DNA of 64,000 nt. Origin: an uncultured Chitinophagaceae bacterium. GTDB lineage: Bacteria > Bacteroidota > Bacteroidia > Chitinophagales > Chitinophagaceae. Both the position numbers and the translations under genes were made by a program. The DNA is taken from the NCBI GenBank assembly GCA_936908745.1, contig CAKZFX010000011.1:434001-498000 (forward strand), in the 5' to 3' direction. The notes beneath the pieces were generated by a model. The model was not told the origin of the DNA, made no database searches, and saw only the letters and a program-made list of their open reading frames with translations. Positions 45,168 through 53,960 of this stretch are shown here, in pieces. Each line of letters begins with the position of its first letter. Within the stretch, counting starts at the first letter, position 1.

Positions 45168-45617
45168 TTAAAAAACAAGGTGTTCCTTGTTCTTTATCTT
45201 TTCATTCGTCAATTCCAATACCAATTGCACGCCAGTTATGCTGCGGATCGTATTAATTGTTTCCTGGAGGGCATCATTGGTTACAATGTCACCCTTCATC
45301 AGCCATAAAAAATCAAGGTGTTTGAACTCCGGCAACAGGTATTCCCCATCATGCTGGTTATTGTATAAATAATGACAAAGCGAACCTGTTGGCTCACCAT
45401 ATTCATACACGGCAAAAAAGTAACTGCGTTTCTTCTTGTTGAGTTGTATTTCTATATCGTTGTTGATACGAAAATCAAGACCGATACAACTGTTGAGATG
45501 CCAGCAAAATTGATAATCTTTTACCGGCGCCATAATACCAAGCAGGCGGGTATCTTCGAAAAATTCGTTGGTAAGATCAAATGTGTTCAGCGATAATTTG
45601 GCAGTCTTTTCAGCCAT
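45168..45617 (-). CDS. IPExxxVDY-family protein
   Basis: A 149-residue cytoplasmic protein of a Bacteroidota-restricted family named after a conserved motif, here seen in the variant YLLPEFKHLDFLWLMKG near residue 95. Other conserved parts are FCWHLNSCIGLDFRIN and FFAVYEYGEPTGSLCHYLYNN. The function is unknown; the gene is often small and constitutive-looking in this phylum. It lies 29 bases upstream of the pterin dehydratase gene on the same strand. Confidence 0.82.
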   Translation of the reverse strand: MAEKTAKLSLNTFDLTNEFFEDTRLLGIMAPVKDYQFCWHLNSCIGLDFRINNDIEIQLNKKKRSYFFAVYEYGEPTGSLCHYLYNNQHDGEYLLPEFKHLDFLWLMKGDIVTNDALQETINTIRSITGVQLVLELTNEKIKNKEHLVF

Positions 45618-45645
45618 GAGGTAGATTTCTTATTCAAGTTACAAA

Positions 45646-45792
45646 TTTTCACCGCAGAGACGCTAAGAACACATAGGTTTCGCAGAGATTTTTACCACAT
45701 AGGAGCATAGAATCATAGAATACACATAGTTGTCGCAAGATTGAAACTATCTCTGCGTAACTCTCTATCTCTTGTTCTCTGCGGTTAATCTC
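45646..45792. repeat. Degenerate intergenic repeat, copy F (best inverted ends)
   Basis: The left end reads TTTCACCGCAGAGACGC and the right end TTGTTCTCTGCGGTTAA, giving complementary ACCGCAGAGA and TCTCTGCGGT termini. Between them are CACATAGGAGCATAG and ATACACATAGTTGTCGC words. The element ends 2-3 bases before the stop codon of the M28 peptidase gene on the minus strand. Confidence 0.7.
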
Positions 45793-45794
45793 TC

Positions 45795-47456
45795 TTAAAA
45801 TTGCACATTCGCTTCCATCAGTTGATCACCCCTGCGGAATTTCACTTTTGTACTGTCGCCTTTCTTAAACTTACTAAGCGCCTGCATATAGGTTTCCATC
45901 GAAGAAATAGTATAATCACCGAGCTGAACAATCACATCCCCAGTTTTGATACCCGCTTTTTCAGCAGCTCTTCCTTCGGTAACACCATCGGCTTTTACAC
46001 CATTGCCCGGGTAGGTATAATCAGGCATGATGCCCAATGAAACACTGAAACGTGCAGAGGTTGTTGTTTGCGCTTCTCTTGTTTTGGTAAAAGCTAACTT
46101 GCCATTACCATCCACTCTTGCGATCACATCAAGGATATGACGGATGATCATTTTCTCACCGGTATAATTGATCTTGTCAGCATCATCAGAGGGCTTGTGA
46201 TAATCAGAGTGCAAGCCGGTGAAATAGAATAACACCGGGATATCTTTTCTATAAAAAGAAGTATGATCGCTCGGGCCCGTGCCGCTGCTGTCATATTTAA
46301 AATTGAGATCCGTCTTTTTCACATGCGCCATATCATAGCTGCTATACAGTTGTCCCCAGCTTGGCGATGTGCCATAGCCACCTACGGTTACCACGTTGGT
46401 GCTGTCGTTCAATCGTCCCACCATGTCCATATTGATCATGTAATTCACAGTCTTCAGGTCAATGGTCGGATGATCTGTAAAGTATTTGGAGCCAAACAAT
46501 CCCAACTCTTCGCCGGAGAAAGCGATAAAGAGATAGTTGTTGTTTTTTGATTTGGATGCTTTCAGTTGCCTGGCCATTTCAATCAACGCCGCCGTACCAC
46601 TTGCATTATCATCAGCGCCATTGTGAATAGCGGCTTCATGTGTGGTGTTTCTTGAATTACCATCTTCACCATAGCCAAGGTGATCAAAGTGTGCACCGAT
46701 GATCACAGTAGTGGCCGCGCCATTGTCTAAGAAACCAACGACATTGTGCCCCGTTCTTTTCTTATCTGATAAATCAGTCTGGAATTTGATATCCAGCGTA
46801 GCCGTTTCATCCGCGAAATATTTTTGTGCGGTTGCTTTGTTGATATAAATAACAGGAATGCTCAGCGACTGGTTTTTATCTTTTGGGTTGAAAGCCAGTT
46901 TATCGTCAGTAGCTGTTGTATTATATAATATAACTGCCGATGCGCCTTTGGCCGTTACTTTCTTTGCATTAGTATAGATATAGTCAGCAAGGTCAAAATG
47001 CGGGTTGTTTTTATTTTCATCCAGCGCATCTTTCAGGTCATAAAACCAGGGCATACCAGATTCCTGCAGGGCAATGGCCGGTGATGCTTCAATTTTTACA
47101 TTGGAACTATACGGAAAAGGAAAGAAATCTTTTTCCAACACCAACGCATTTCCATTAACAGAAAAACGGGTGGCTGCATTGATCTGTTTGCCTTCATGAA
47201 TATCAAAAGGCTGGTAAAAACCATCGCTGCCTTTCGCCTGCAAACCGGCTGCGCTGAATTGTGCGCTGATATATTCCATTGCCAAACGCTCACCATGGGT
47301 GCCTGCGCGGCGACCTTCCAGTTTATCATCGGCGAGGTAGCCGATATGCGTTTTCAGGTTATTCTCTAATCCATTGTCTTCAACCGCCAGTTTTTTAGGA
47401 GAAGAACAGGCGCTGACAACACACAAAAGCAGTAAGTACTTGGTAAACGATGGCAT
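45795..47456 (-). CDS. M28-family aminopeptidase lipoprotein with PDZ domain
   Basis: A 553-residue lipoprotein; the ATG at 47456 gives MPSFTKYLLLLCVVSAC with the lipidated Cys at residue 17. A PA-like insert is followed by the M28 metallopeptidase domain with its di-zinc ligands in GAHFDHLGYG, HNGADDNASGTAAL, FSGEELGLFG, NMDMVGRL and GPSDHTSFYR. The C-terminal 90 residues form a PDZ domain (GRAAEKAGIKTGDVIVQLGD). It would trim N-terminal residues from peptides in the periplasm or at the cell surface. Confidence 0.9.
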   Translation of the reverse strand: MPSFTKYLLLLCVVSACSSPKKLAVEDNGLENNLKTHIGYLADDKLEGRRAGTHGERLAMEYISAQFSAAGLQAKGSDGFYQPFDIHEGKQINAATRFSVNGNALVLEKDFFPFPYSSNVKIEASPAIALQESGMPWFYDLKDALDENKNNPHFDLADYIYTNAKKVTAKGASAVILYNTTATDDKLAFNPKDKNQSLSIPVIYINKATAQKYFADETATLDIKFQTDLSDKKRTGHNVVGFLDNGAATTVIIGAHFDHLGYGEDGNSRNTTHEAAIHNGADDNASGTAALIEMARQLKASKSKNNNYLFIAFSGEELGLFGSKYFTDHPTIDLKTVNYMINMDMVGRLNDSTNVVTVGGYGTSPSWGQLYSSYDMAHVKKTDLNFKYDSSGTGPSDHTSFYRKDIPVLFYFTGLHSDYHKPSDDADKINYTGEKMIIRHILDVIARVDGNGKLAFTKTREAQTTTSARFSVSLGIMPDYTYPGNGVKADGVTEGRAAEKAGIKTGDVIVQLGDYTISSMETYMQALSKFKKGDSTKVKFRRGDQLMEANVQF

Positions 47457-47474
47457 GGTTAAAATTTTGCAGTG

Positions 47475-47482
47475 CAAAGGTA
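47475..47482 (-). promoter_or_regulatory. Bacteroidota -7 element upstream of the M28 peptidase gene
   Basis: Read on the minus strand it is TACCTTTG, an exact TAnnTTTG match, 18 bases before the ATG at 47456. A -33 element at the expected spacing is not obvious. Confidence 0.45.
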
Positions 47483-47604
47483 TTGCAGTGACCAGAGAAT
47501 TAATGCCTTAATAGCCAATTTGATCATAAAATGACGAAGATCAGCGAAACACCGTTTTTCGTAAGGCTGGTAAACGGGACAAAGCTATTTTTGCAGACTT
47601 AATA

Positions 47605-49725
47605 ATGGCAGGTAACGATCTCTTACATATTGCGTTAGTGGGTAATCCGAATAGCGGGAAAAGCTCCTTGTTTAATGCACTCACCGGCTTAAATCAACAG
47701 GTAGGCAATTTCCCCGGCGTTACTGTCGATAAAAAGACCGGGTCAACCATTTTCGCCGACGGGAAAAAGGCGACCATTATAGACCTCCCAGGCACTTACA
47801 GCCTGCATCCACGGAGGCTGGATGAGTGGGTGAGCTACAAGGTATTGATTGGGCAGGATGAAGCCATCAAGGCCGATGTGATCGTGGCCGTGGCCGATGC
47901 CAGCAACCTGAAACGCAACCTGCTGTTCTGCACACAAATTATTGATCTGAAGTTGCCGGTGGTCGTGGCGCTGACCATGATGGACCTTGCCCGGAAAAAG
48001 GGAATACATGTAGACACCGAGGCGCTGGAGCGTGAATTGGGCGTTCCGGTGGTGGTGATCAACCCACGCAAGGAAAAAGGCATTCCGCAATTAAAAAAAG
48101 CAATTGAACAAACGGCGCAGCAACTCTACCAATCGCCCGCCCGTGATTTCATTGATAATAAAGGATTGGCGCCGGAAGCTGTGGAAGAAATCAAAAAAGT
48201 AATTCCCGGGCTTACGGATTATGCAGCCATCCATCACCTGATCAACTACGATTCTTTTGAGCTGAAAGGAAATGTGAAAGCGCAGGTGAAAAATATTGAA
48301 ACCGCCACGCAGTTCAATCCAACAAAAACACAGGCGGAAGAAATTCTGCAGCGCTATAACCGTATCCGGCATATCATGCAGCAGGCGGTGTCGGAACCCG
48401 ATCCGAAGCAAAAGACGATGCTGACAGAGCGGTTGGATAATATATTATTACATCGCCGTTGGGGTTATGTCATTCTTCTCGCAGTGTTGTTCTTATTATT
48501 CCAGAGCGTATTCCTGATTTCTCAGTACCCGATGGATTGGATCGACCAGGGTTTCACGAGTTTGAGTTCATGGCTGTCGGATTCATTACCGGATAATCTC
48601 TGGACGGATTTATTAATAAATGGCCTGCTCGCCGGGTTGAGCGGCATTCTTGTTTTTGTGCCGCAGATCATGATCCTGTTTGGCCTGATCACCATATTAG
48701 AAGATACCGGCTACATGGCACGTATCAGTTTCCTGACCGACCGATTAATGAGAGCAGTTGGCCTCAATGGAAAAAGCGTGATGCCGATGATCAGTGGTTT
48801 TGCCTGCGCTGTGCCAGCCATCATGAGTGCAAGGAATATTGAGAACAGAAAAGAACGTTTGCTTACGATATTGATCACACCACTGATGAGTTGCTCTGCA
48901 CGTTTGCCGGTATATACAATACTGATCAGTTTAGTAATTCCGAAAACCTATCTCTTTGGTTTTCTCGGTGTGCAGGGTTTGGTGATGATGGGACTTTACC
49001 TGTTGGGTTTAATAATGGCATTAATTGTTTCCTATGTGGCCAAATGGTTTATCAAGATCAAAGAGAAAAGCTTTTTTATTCTTGAGTTGCCAACCTATCG
49101 TTCGCCAAGATGGAATAATGTTTTCCGTACAATGTTTAACAAAGCAAAAGTTTTTGTGACCGATGCCGGTAAAGTGATCATGGTGATCAGTTTGTTATTA
49201 TGGGCCTTGAGTTCTTTTGGTCCCGGCCACAGGATGGAAGACGCCAAAAAACAATATGAATTAGCGCTCAGCCAACCAGGCGTTGATGAAAAAGAAGCAG
49301 AGCGTGAATACAATACAGTTAAGCTGCAAAATTCTTATGCCGGTATTTTGGGTAAATCAATTGAGCCGGTGATCAAACCCCTCGGTTACGATTGGAAAAT
49401 CGGTATCGCCCTGATCACATCTTTTGCGGCAAGAGAAGTATTTGTAGGAACAATGGCTACACTCTACAGCGTAGGCGATGATGATAATGACCGTTTGCTA
49501 AAAGAAAAAATGAAAGCCGCTGTGCATGAAGATGGCACGCCGGTGTTTACATTGGCATCGGGTCTCTCGCTGATGATCTTCTATGTATTTGCGATGCAAT
49601 GTATGAGCACACTCGCTATCGTACGCAGGGAAACAAGAAGCTGGAAATGGCCGTTGATCCAGTTGGTCTATATGACGGCGCTGGCATATGTAATGAGTTT
49701 TATTGCTTACGAGCTTTTCAAATAA
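47605..49725 (+). CDS. feoB: Ferrous iron transporter FeoB
   Basis: A 706-residue Fe2+ importer. The G domain has G1 GNPNSGKS (13-20), G2 Thr in NFPGVTVDKK and G3 DLPG in IIDLPGTYSLHP. The G4 position reads LTMMDLA rather than the canonical NxxD, which may weaken guanine specificity. The membrane part has the gate repeats (YMARISFLTDRLMRAVGLNGKS; SGFACAVPAIMSARNIENRKERL; SCSARLPVYTILI). It stands alone, with feoA 2.8 kb away on the opposite strand. The stop codon abuts that of the convergent beta-lactamase-like gene. Confidence 0.95.
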   Translation: MAGNDLLHIALVGNPNSGKSSLFNALTGLNQQVGNFPGVTVDKKTGSTIFADGKKATIIDLPGTYSLHPRRLDEWVSYKVLIGQDEAIKADVIVAVADASNLKRNLLFCTQIIDLKLPVVVALTMMDLARKKGIHVDTEALERELGVPVVVINPRKEKGIPQLKKAIEQTAQQLYQSPARDFIDNKGLAPEAVEEIKKVIPGLTDYAAIHHLINYDSFELKGNVKAQVKNIETATQFNPTKTQAEEILQRYNRIRHIMQQAVSEPDPKQKTMLTERLDNILLHRRWGYVILLAVLFLLFQSVFLISQYPMDWIDQGFTSLSSWLSDSLPDNLWTDLLINGLLAGLSGILVFVPQIMILFGLITILEDTGYMARISFLTDRLMRAVGLNGKSVMPMISGFACAVPAIMSARNIENRKERLLTILITPLMSCSARLPVYTILISLVIPKTYLFGFLGVQGLVMMGLYLLGLIMALIVSYVAKWFIKIKEKSFFILELPTYRSPRWNNVFRTMFNKAKVFVTDAGKVIMVISLLLWALSSFGPGHRMEDAKKQYELALSQPGVDEKEAEREYNTVKLQNSYAGILGKSIEPVIKPLGYDWKIGIALITSFAAREVFVGTMATLYSVGDDDNDRLLKEKMKAAVHEDGTPVFTLASGLSLMIFYVFAMQCMSTLAIVRRETRSWKWPLIQLVYMTALAYVMSFIAYELFK

Positions 49726-50619
49726 TTATTTCACCGTGGAAACCCATTTGTCTTTGGGTTCAAAATAATCCCACAACAACGCAGAAAGTTTTCTTGCCAG
49801 TGTCCATGCTTCATTTGCATGTGTCCATTGTGTGTCTTTATTATTCTTAGTGAAAATGCAAAATACGTACGGATTGTTAGGCGCATTTACCAACAAGACC
49901 TCACTCCTCACCTGGTTTACACAACCATTTTTGCTGAACACTTCCACATAGGGCGGCACTTGTGAAATGGCTTCATCTTCATCCCAGAAATTACGTCCCA
50001 TGCAACGCATGATCCGGTCGCAGGAAGCGGCCGTGAAGATTTGATTGCGATACACTTTTTCCAGCAAGGTCCCCATTTCCAACGGAGATGTTTGCCCCCA
50101 GCCATATACCGTGCGGTTGTCTTCCCGGCCCGGCGTCCTGGAATTGACTCTTGTGTTTTTAAAACCAAAGCTGTCTAAAAGATAATTGATCCTTGTGCCA
50201 GTGCCGGCAAGACTTTGTAGCCAGAGACTGGCGGTATTGTCGCTGGTGGTCATCATCAGCATCATCACTTTTTTTAGACGTATTTTTTCCCCGTCTTTAA
50301 AAGAGCCGAGTATATCAACACCCGCATAGAGCAGGGAGTCTTTGTAAACTATTTCCTGGTTATAGTCCAGCTCTTTCTTTTCTATTTTATCCATAATGCC
50401 CAGGAGGATTGGCACTTTTACAATACTGGCGGTCGGGAAAACCGTGTCAGGGTTTATCATCACCGTTTTGCCGGTGCGCAGATTTTTTACATAAATCCCG
50501 ATATCGCCATTAAAGCCTTTGATGGCGTCTTCAATTTTTACCTGCAGCTTTTTGTCTGTTTTTTGGGCAATGGCTGTAAGCGATAAAAGGCAGCAGCCGA
50601 GCAAGAATAGTTTTCCCAT
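49726..50619 (-). CDS. Class-A beta-lactamase-like serine hydrolase
   Basis: A 297-residue exported protein with signal peptide ending LTAIAQ at residue 19. The active-site triad motifs are present as S65-I-V-K68 (FPTASIVKVP), S126-D127-N128 and a K230-N231-G232 in place of the usual KTG/KSG. The omega-loop Glu position lies near RTPGREDN and is not a clear ExxLN. It may be a beta-lactamase of the divergent Bacteroidota type, or a related peptidoglycan hydrolase. It stands alone and is divergent from chrA. Confidence 0.78.
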   Translation of the reverse strand: MGKLFLLGCCLLSLTAIAQKTDKKLQVKIEDAIKGFNGDIGIYVKNLRTGKTVMINPDTVFPTASIVKVPILLGIMDKIEKKELDYNQEIVYKDSLLYAGVDILGSFKDGEKIRLKKVMMLMMTTSDNTASLWLQSLAGTGTRINYLLDSFGFKNTRVNSRTPGREDNRTVYGWGQTSPLEMGTLLEKVYRNQIFTAASCDRIMRCMGRNFWDEDEAISQVPPYVEVFSKNGCVNQVRSEVLLVNAPNNPYVFCIFTKNNKDTQWTHANEAWTLARKLSALLWDYFEPKDKWVSTVK

Positions 50620-50702
50620 TCTCTTTTTTGTATGAATGTATTGAAATCATTTACCGCTTGCGAAAGCCCGGGCGTCTTTATTTTTTTTATATTTAGCCAA
50701 CT

Positions 50703-51941
50703 ATGCTGCTTCGCCACTCTTCATTTTTAAAAGCGGTCTTTCTCCACAGCGTCACTGCGTTCGGTGGCCCGCAGGCGCATATAGCTATGATGCTGAAAAC
50801 TTTTGTGCAGCAACGGCCTTATGTTACAGAGAAGGAGTTGATGGAGTATCATGGTTTTTGCCAGTTATTGCCGGGTGCGTCTTCCACGCAAACACTGACG
50901 CTGATCGGTTATAAAAGAGGTGGTGTTCCGCTGGCGGTGTTAACCCTGCTGGTCTGGATTCTTCCGGCTTGTATAATAATGGGCGCCCTTTCTTTCCTGC
51001 TACATTATTTTGATAAGAAGGCATTGAATACAGACATTTTCAAATTTATTGCCCCGATGGCTGCGGGGTTCCTGATGTTTGCAGCTTTTGTCGCTTTTCC
51101 TCATGGTGTCAAGAATACGATTACAAGAGTGATCGTGGCGGTAAGTACCATCGTCACTTATTTCTTATTTACCCAACCCTGGATATTTCCGTTGCTGATT
51201 TTTTTAGGAGGTGTGGCCACCAATATCAGTACAAAGCGTTTTCCACAAATAGAAGAAAAACCTAATAAGATTCGCTGGTGGAATTTCTGGCTTTTTGGGA
51301 TCTTGTTTATCGCCGCCGGTATTTTGAGCGAGCGGGCAAGGATTGATCAGTGGCCGGGACGAAAGCCGATCAACTTATTTGAGAATACGTACCGGATGGG
51401 AAGTCTTGTATTTGGGGGCGGCCAGGTGTTGATGCCGCTGATGTATGAGCAATGGAGCGTTCGCCCGGAAGCCATCAAAAAAAAGGATCAAAACGTCGTG
51501 CAGATAAACAGTGAGGATATGTTTACCGGTATGGGTATCGTTCGTGCTGTGCCGGGACCTGTTTTTTCTATCGCTTCTTTTGCCGGGGGTATGGCGTTGA
51601 AAGATATGGGAACTGAGATGCAGGTGATGGGTTGTATCATCGGCACGATCGGTATTTTTTTACCAAGTGCTTTATTGGTTTTATTTTTTTTCCCGATCTG
51701 GAATAATTTGAAAAAGTATGCGGTTGTCTACCGGTCGCTGGAGGGGATCAATGCGGTTGTTGTCGGCATCATGATCGCTTCGACATTTTATATTATGAAA
51801 GATATTTCACTGATCGAAGCAAAGACGGTCAGCTTTGTCAACATCATTGTAATCCTTGGAACTTTTCTATTGCTCAATTTTACACGTATCGCTTCTCCCC
51901 TGATCGTGCTCGGTTGTTTGTTGCTGGGTTATTTTTTATAG
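50703..51941 (+). CDS. chrA: Chromate-transporter (CHR) family membrane protein
   Basis: A 412-residue protein with two homologous CHR domains. The first has FLHSVTAFGGPQAHIAMMLKTF and FCQLLPGASSTQTLTLIGY, and the second has GSLVFGGGQVLMPLMYEQW and DMFTGMGIVRAVPGPVFSIASF. Such two-domain ChrA proteins export chromate, probably by exchange with a proton or sulfate-like ion; other anions are possible. It is divergent from the beta-lactamase-like gene and its last 13 bases overlap the 3' end of nadD on the other strand. Confidence 0.9.
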   Translation: MLLRHSSFLKAVFLHSVTAFGGPQAHIAMMLKTFVQQRPYVTEKELMEYHGFCQLLPGASSTQTLTLIGYKRGGVPLAVLTLLVWILPACIIMGALSFLLHYFDKKALNTDIFKFIAPMAAGFLMFAAFVAFPHGVKNTITRVIVAVSTIVTYFLFTQPWIFPLLIFLGGVATNISTKRFPQIEEKPNKIRWWNFWLFGILFIAAGILSERARIDQWPGRKPINLFENTYRMGSLVFGGGQVLMPLMYEQWSVRPEAIKKKDQNVVQINSEDMFTGMGIVRAVPGPVFSIASFAGGMALKDMGTEMQVMGCIIGTIGIFLPSALLVLFFFPIWNNLKKYAVVYRSLEGINAVVVGIMIASTFYIMKDISLIEAKTVSFVNIIVILGTFLLLNFTRIASPLIVLGCLLLGYFL

Positions 51942-52501
51942 TAACCGCTTTTTTCTATTTCTTCTCTTACGGAGTCGGGCAATAAGTAACGGACCGATTT
52001 TCCTTCTTTGATATTATTTCTTATTTCGGTGGCAGAGATTTGTAACAGCGGTGCGTCGAGCAATTCAATTTTTGCATTGAGATTATTTTCTACTTCAAAG
52101 CCGGGACGCTTATATATATAAATAGAAAAGTTGCCAATGATGTAGTCAGCATTTTTCCATTTGGATAAGTTTTGAAAACTATCGCTTCCCATAATGATAG
52201 AGAATGTATGGTCCGGGTGTTTCTCTTGTAAATATGCCAACGTGCTGGATGTATAAGAAGGACGCGGCAATGAAAATTCTATATCTGAAACTTTGATGCG
52301 GGGGTCGGCTTCGGTAGCGATATTTAATAAGTGCAGCCGGTTGTATTCATTGAGCAAAGAGTTGCTGGGCTTGAATGGATTTTGCGGGGAAACAACAAAC
52401 CACACTTTCTCCAGCCGGGTATTATTAAGAATATGGTTGGCAATGATGAGATGGCCAACGTGCACAGGGTTAAAAGAGCCGAAATATAGACCAATATTCA
52501 T
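51929..52501 (-). CDS. nadD: Nicotinate-nucleotide adenylyltransferase
   Basis: A 190-residue nucleotidyltransferase that adenylates nicotinate mononucleotide in NAD synthesis. The N-terminal GLYFGSFNPVHVGHLIIAN has the (H/T)xGH nucleotide-binding motif as HVGH, and the C-terminal ISATEIRNNIKEG gives the ISxTxxR signature. VSPQNPFK and IIMGSDSFQNLSKW are the usual substrate loops. It follows feoA by 15 bases on the minus strand, an unexpected pairing. Confidence 0.93.
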   Translation of the reverse strand: MNIGLYFGSFNPVHVGHLIIANHILNNTRLEKVWFVVSPQNPFKPSNSLLNEYNRLHLLNIATEADPRIKVSDIEFSLPRPSYTSSTLAYLQEKHPDHTFSIIMGSDSFQNLSKWKNADYIIGNFSIYIYKRPGFEVENNLNAKIELLDAPLLQISATEIRNNIKEGKSVRYLLPDSVREEIEKSGYYKK

Positions 52502-52516
52502 TTAATTAATTGAATA

Positions 52517-52747
52517 TCAATTGTTTATATCAACAATAATGTTTTCAGCCTCGTTTAAACGCAAACTGAGTGAATAACCGGATATGGAAACGGAGATCGG
52601 GTCGCCAAAAGGGGCCACTTTTTCGAGAACGATCAATTCGCCGGGGAGACAACCCATTTCCATCAACTTGAGATAAATCTCTGTACTGCTGAATTTTGTA
52701 ATGATTCCCGACTGTCCCGGCTCCAGGTCTGAAAGCTTTTTTTCCAT
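52517..52747 (-). CDS. feoA: FeoA-family protein
   Basis: A 76-residue SH3-like protein typical of FeoA: LSDLEPGQSGIITKF, YLKLMEMGCLPGELIVLEKVAPFGDP and SGYSLSLRLNEAENI. FeoA assists FeoB in Fe2+ import, probably at the membrane. It is unusual that it is not beside feoB (47605-49725) but sits 2.8 kb away in the opposite direction, upstream of nadD and likely co-transcribed with it. Confidence 0.92.
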   Translation of the reverse strand: MEKKLSDLEPGQSGIITKFSSTEIYLKLMEMGCLPGELIVLEKVAPFGDPISVSISGYSLSLRLNEAENIIVDINN

Positions 52748-52821
52748 TGCTGCAAAGCTACTGTTGTTCGTGTTAGGGAGGTTACGAAATCTGAAATATT
52801 AGGGGCCAGAGGTACGGTGGT

Positions 52822-53026
52822 TGTTTCCCACGGAGGGCACAAAGGAACACAAAGAAGTTTGGCAAAGCTTTGCGAATCTGTGCTTCTCCTATTGCTACGA
52901 TGAGAAATTCTTACCACATAGGATCATAGGCATATAGGTACACATAGAGTTACTGTAAAAGCAACTATTTTTTCTATGCTTCTAATGTTCCCCCGTCTGC
53001 CCCAGGCAGGTATGTGGTAAAAAATA
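52822..53026. repeat. Degenerate intergenic repeat, copy G
   Basis: This fills most of the 306-base spacer between feoA and the small TonB-like gene. Words include TTCCCACGGAGGGCACAAAG, GAACACAAAGAAG, CTTTGCGAATCTGTGC, CCACATAGGATCATAGGC and ATAGGTACACATAG, with an imperfect GTCTGCCCCAGGCAG palindrome near 52994. No gene is supported here. Confidence 0.65.
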
Positions 53027-53053
53027 ATCGCTGCTGCAAACTCAAGTCGTCAT

Positions 53054-53428
53054 TTACATTGGAAATCTTGAGGGAAGGACTGGCCCGGGCACAGGTCTCG
53101 ATGATCGAAGGACGGCGGCCAGCGCTTCCCCGCACATATCATAACCGGGATCTTTTTCGCACCTGACATCTGATATGCCACCGTTCTTGTCAACCACATA
53201 CCTGACCCTTATGAGGTAGGTTCCTTTTTTTGCCCGTTTAAAAGTTATGTCTTTTAGATTCTTTTTGATCTGCGTTCTCATGGCGGTATCGCCATTGGGA
53301 AATGTTCCCTCCACTTGTATGTTGCTAACGGTCTTCCTGGAACTTTTCTCAATGGTTATGTCTATCGTCTTTTGACTGTAAGACACAGCAGTGGCAAGAA
53401 AACTTACAAATAACAGGAGAAGCTTCAT
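53054..53428 (-). CDS. Small exported protein with TonB-C-like domain
   Basis: A 124-residue protein with a signal peptide (MKLLLLFVSFLATAVSYSQ). The C-terminal part YLIRVRYVVDKNGGISDVRC followed by EKDPGYDMCGEALAAVLRSS resembles the TonB C-terminal domain, with the YVVDKxGxIsDV and GYxxCGEA signatures. The end (PGPVLPSRFPM) is shorter than usual. It lacks an N-terminal transmembrane anchor and so would be a free periplasmic TonB-C-like protein. The function is unknown. Convergence with other genes is absent; it is divergent from ybeY. Confidence 0.65.
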   Translation of the reverse strand: MKLLLLFVSFLATAVSYSQKTIDITIEKSSRKTVSNIQVEGTFPNGDTAMRTQIKKNLKDITFKRAKKGTYLIRVRYVVDKNGGISDVRCEKDPGYDMCGEALAAVLRSSRPVPGPVLPSRFPM

Positions 53429-53502
53429 TGGTGAACGTGTATTTTATAATATACGAAAAATCCGGCGGTTTTCCAAATGGGTGTAAAGCAAGGCAGATGA
53501 AG

Positions 53503-53510
53503 TAGTTTTG
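53503..53510 (+). promoter_or_regulatory. Bacteroidota -7 element for ybeY
   Basis: TAGTTTTG matches TAnnTTTG and ends 4 bases before the ybeY ATG at 53515, implying a leaderless or very short-leader transcript. Confidence 0.4.
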
Positions 53511-53514
53511 CAGT

Positions 53515-53955
53515 ATGGCAGCTAACTCTTCTTCTAAGGTCCACCTCTTTTCTGATTCGGTAAAGGTTTCTCTCGAACAGAAAACCAACCTGAAAGCCTT
53601 TATCGAATCCCTTTTCAAGAAGGAAAAGAAAAAACTGGAGTCGCTGAACTATATTTTTTGCTCGGACGCCCAACTCCTTGTTATAAATAAGGACTTTCTG
53701 AGCCATGATGATTACACCGATATCATCACTTTCGACCTTTCTGAACCCGGTTCAGGCACTACCGGTGAGATTTATATCAGCATTGACAGGGTAAGGGAGA
53801 ATGCGAAGCTTCATAGCACTACTATAAAGCAGGAGTTGCACAGGGTTATTTTCCATGGTGCTTTACACCTCTGTGGTTATAGGGATAAATCGTCCGCTGA
53901 GAAGACTTTGATGCGTTCTAAGGAGGATTTCTATCTAAAGCGTTACTTTAAATAA
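53515..53955 (+). CDS. ybeY: Endoribonuclease YbeY (rRNA maturation)
   Basis: A 146-residue metal-dependent RNase involved in 16S rRNA 3'-end processing and ribosome quality control. The zinc motif is HRVIFHGALHLCGYRDKS: two His of HGxLH are present, and the third ligand position is Asp-Lys rather than the usual Asp-His. The block YTDIITFDLSEPGSGTTGEIYIS is the conserved substrate-binding strand. It lies directly upstream of mnmG, with three parS-like palindromes in the gap. Confidence 0.9.
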   Translation: MAANSSSKVHLFSDSVKVSLEQKTNLKAFIESLFKKEKKKLESLNYIFCSDAQLLVINKDFLSHDDYTDIITFDLSEPGSGTTGEIYISIDRVRENAKLHSTTIKQELHRVIFHGALHLCGYRDKSSAEKTLMRSKEDFYLKRYFK

Positions 53956-53960
53956 GGACA

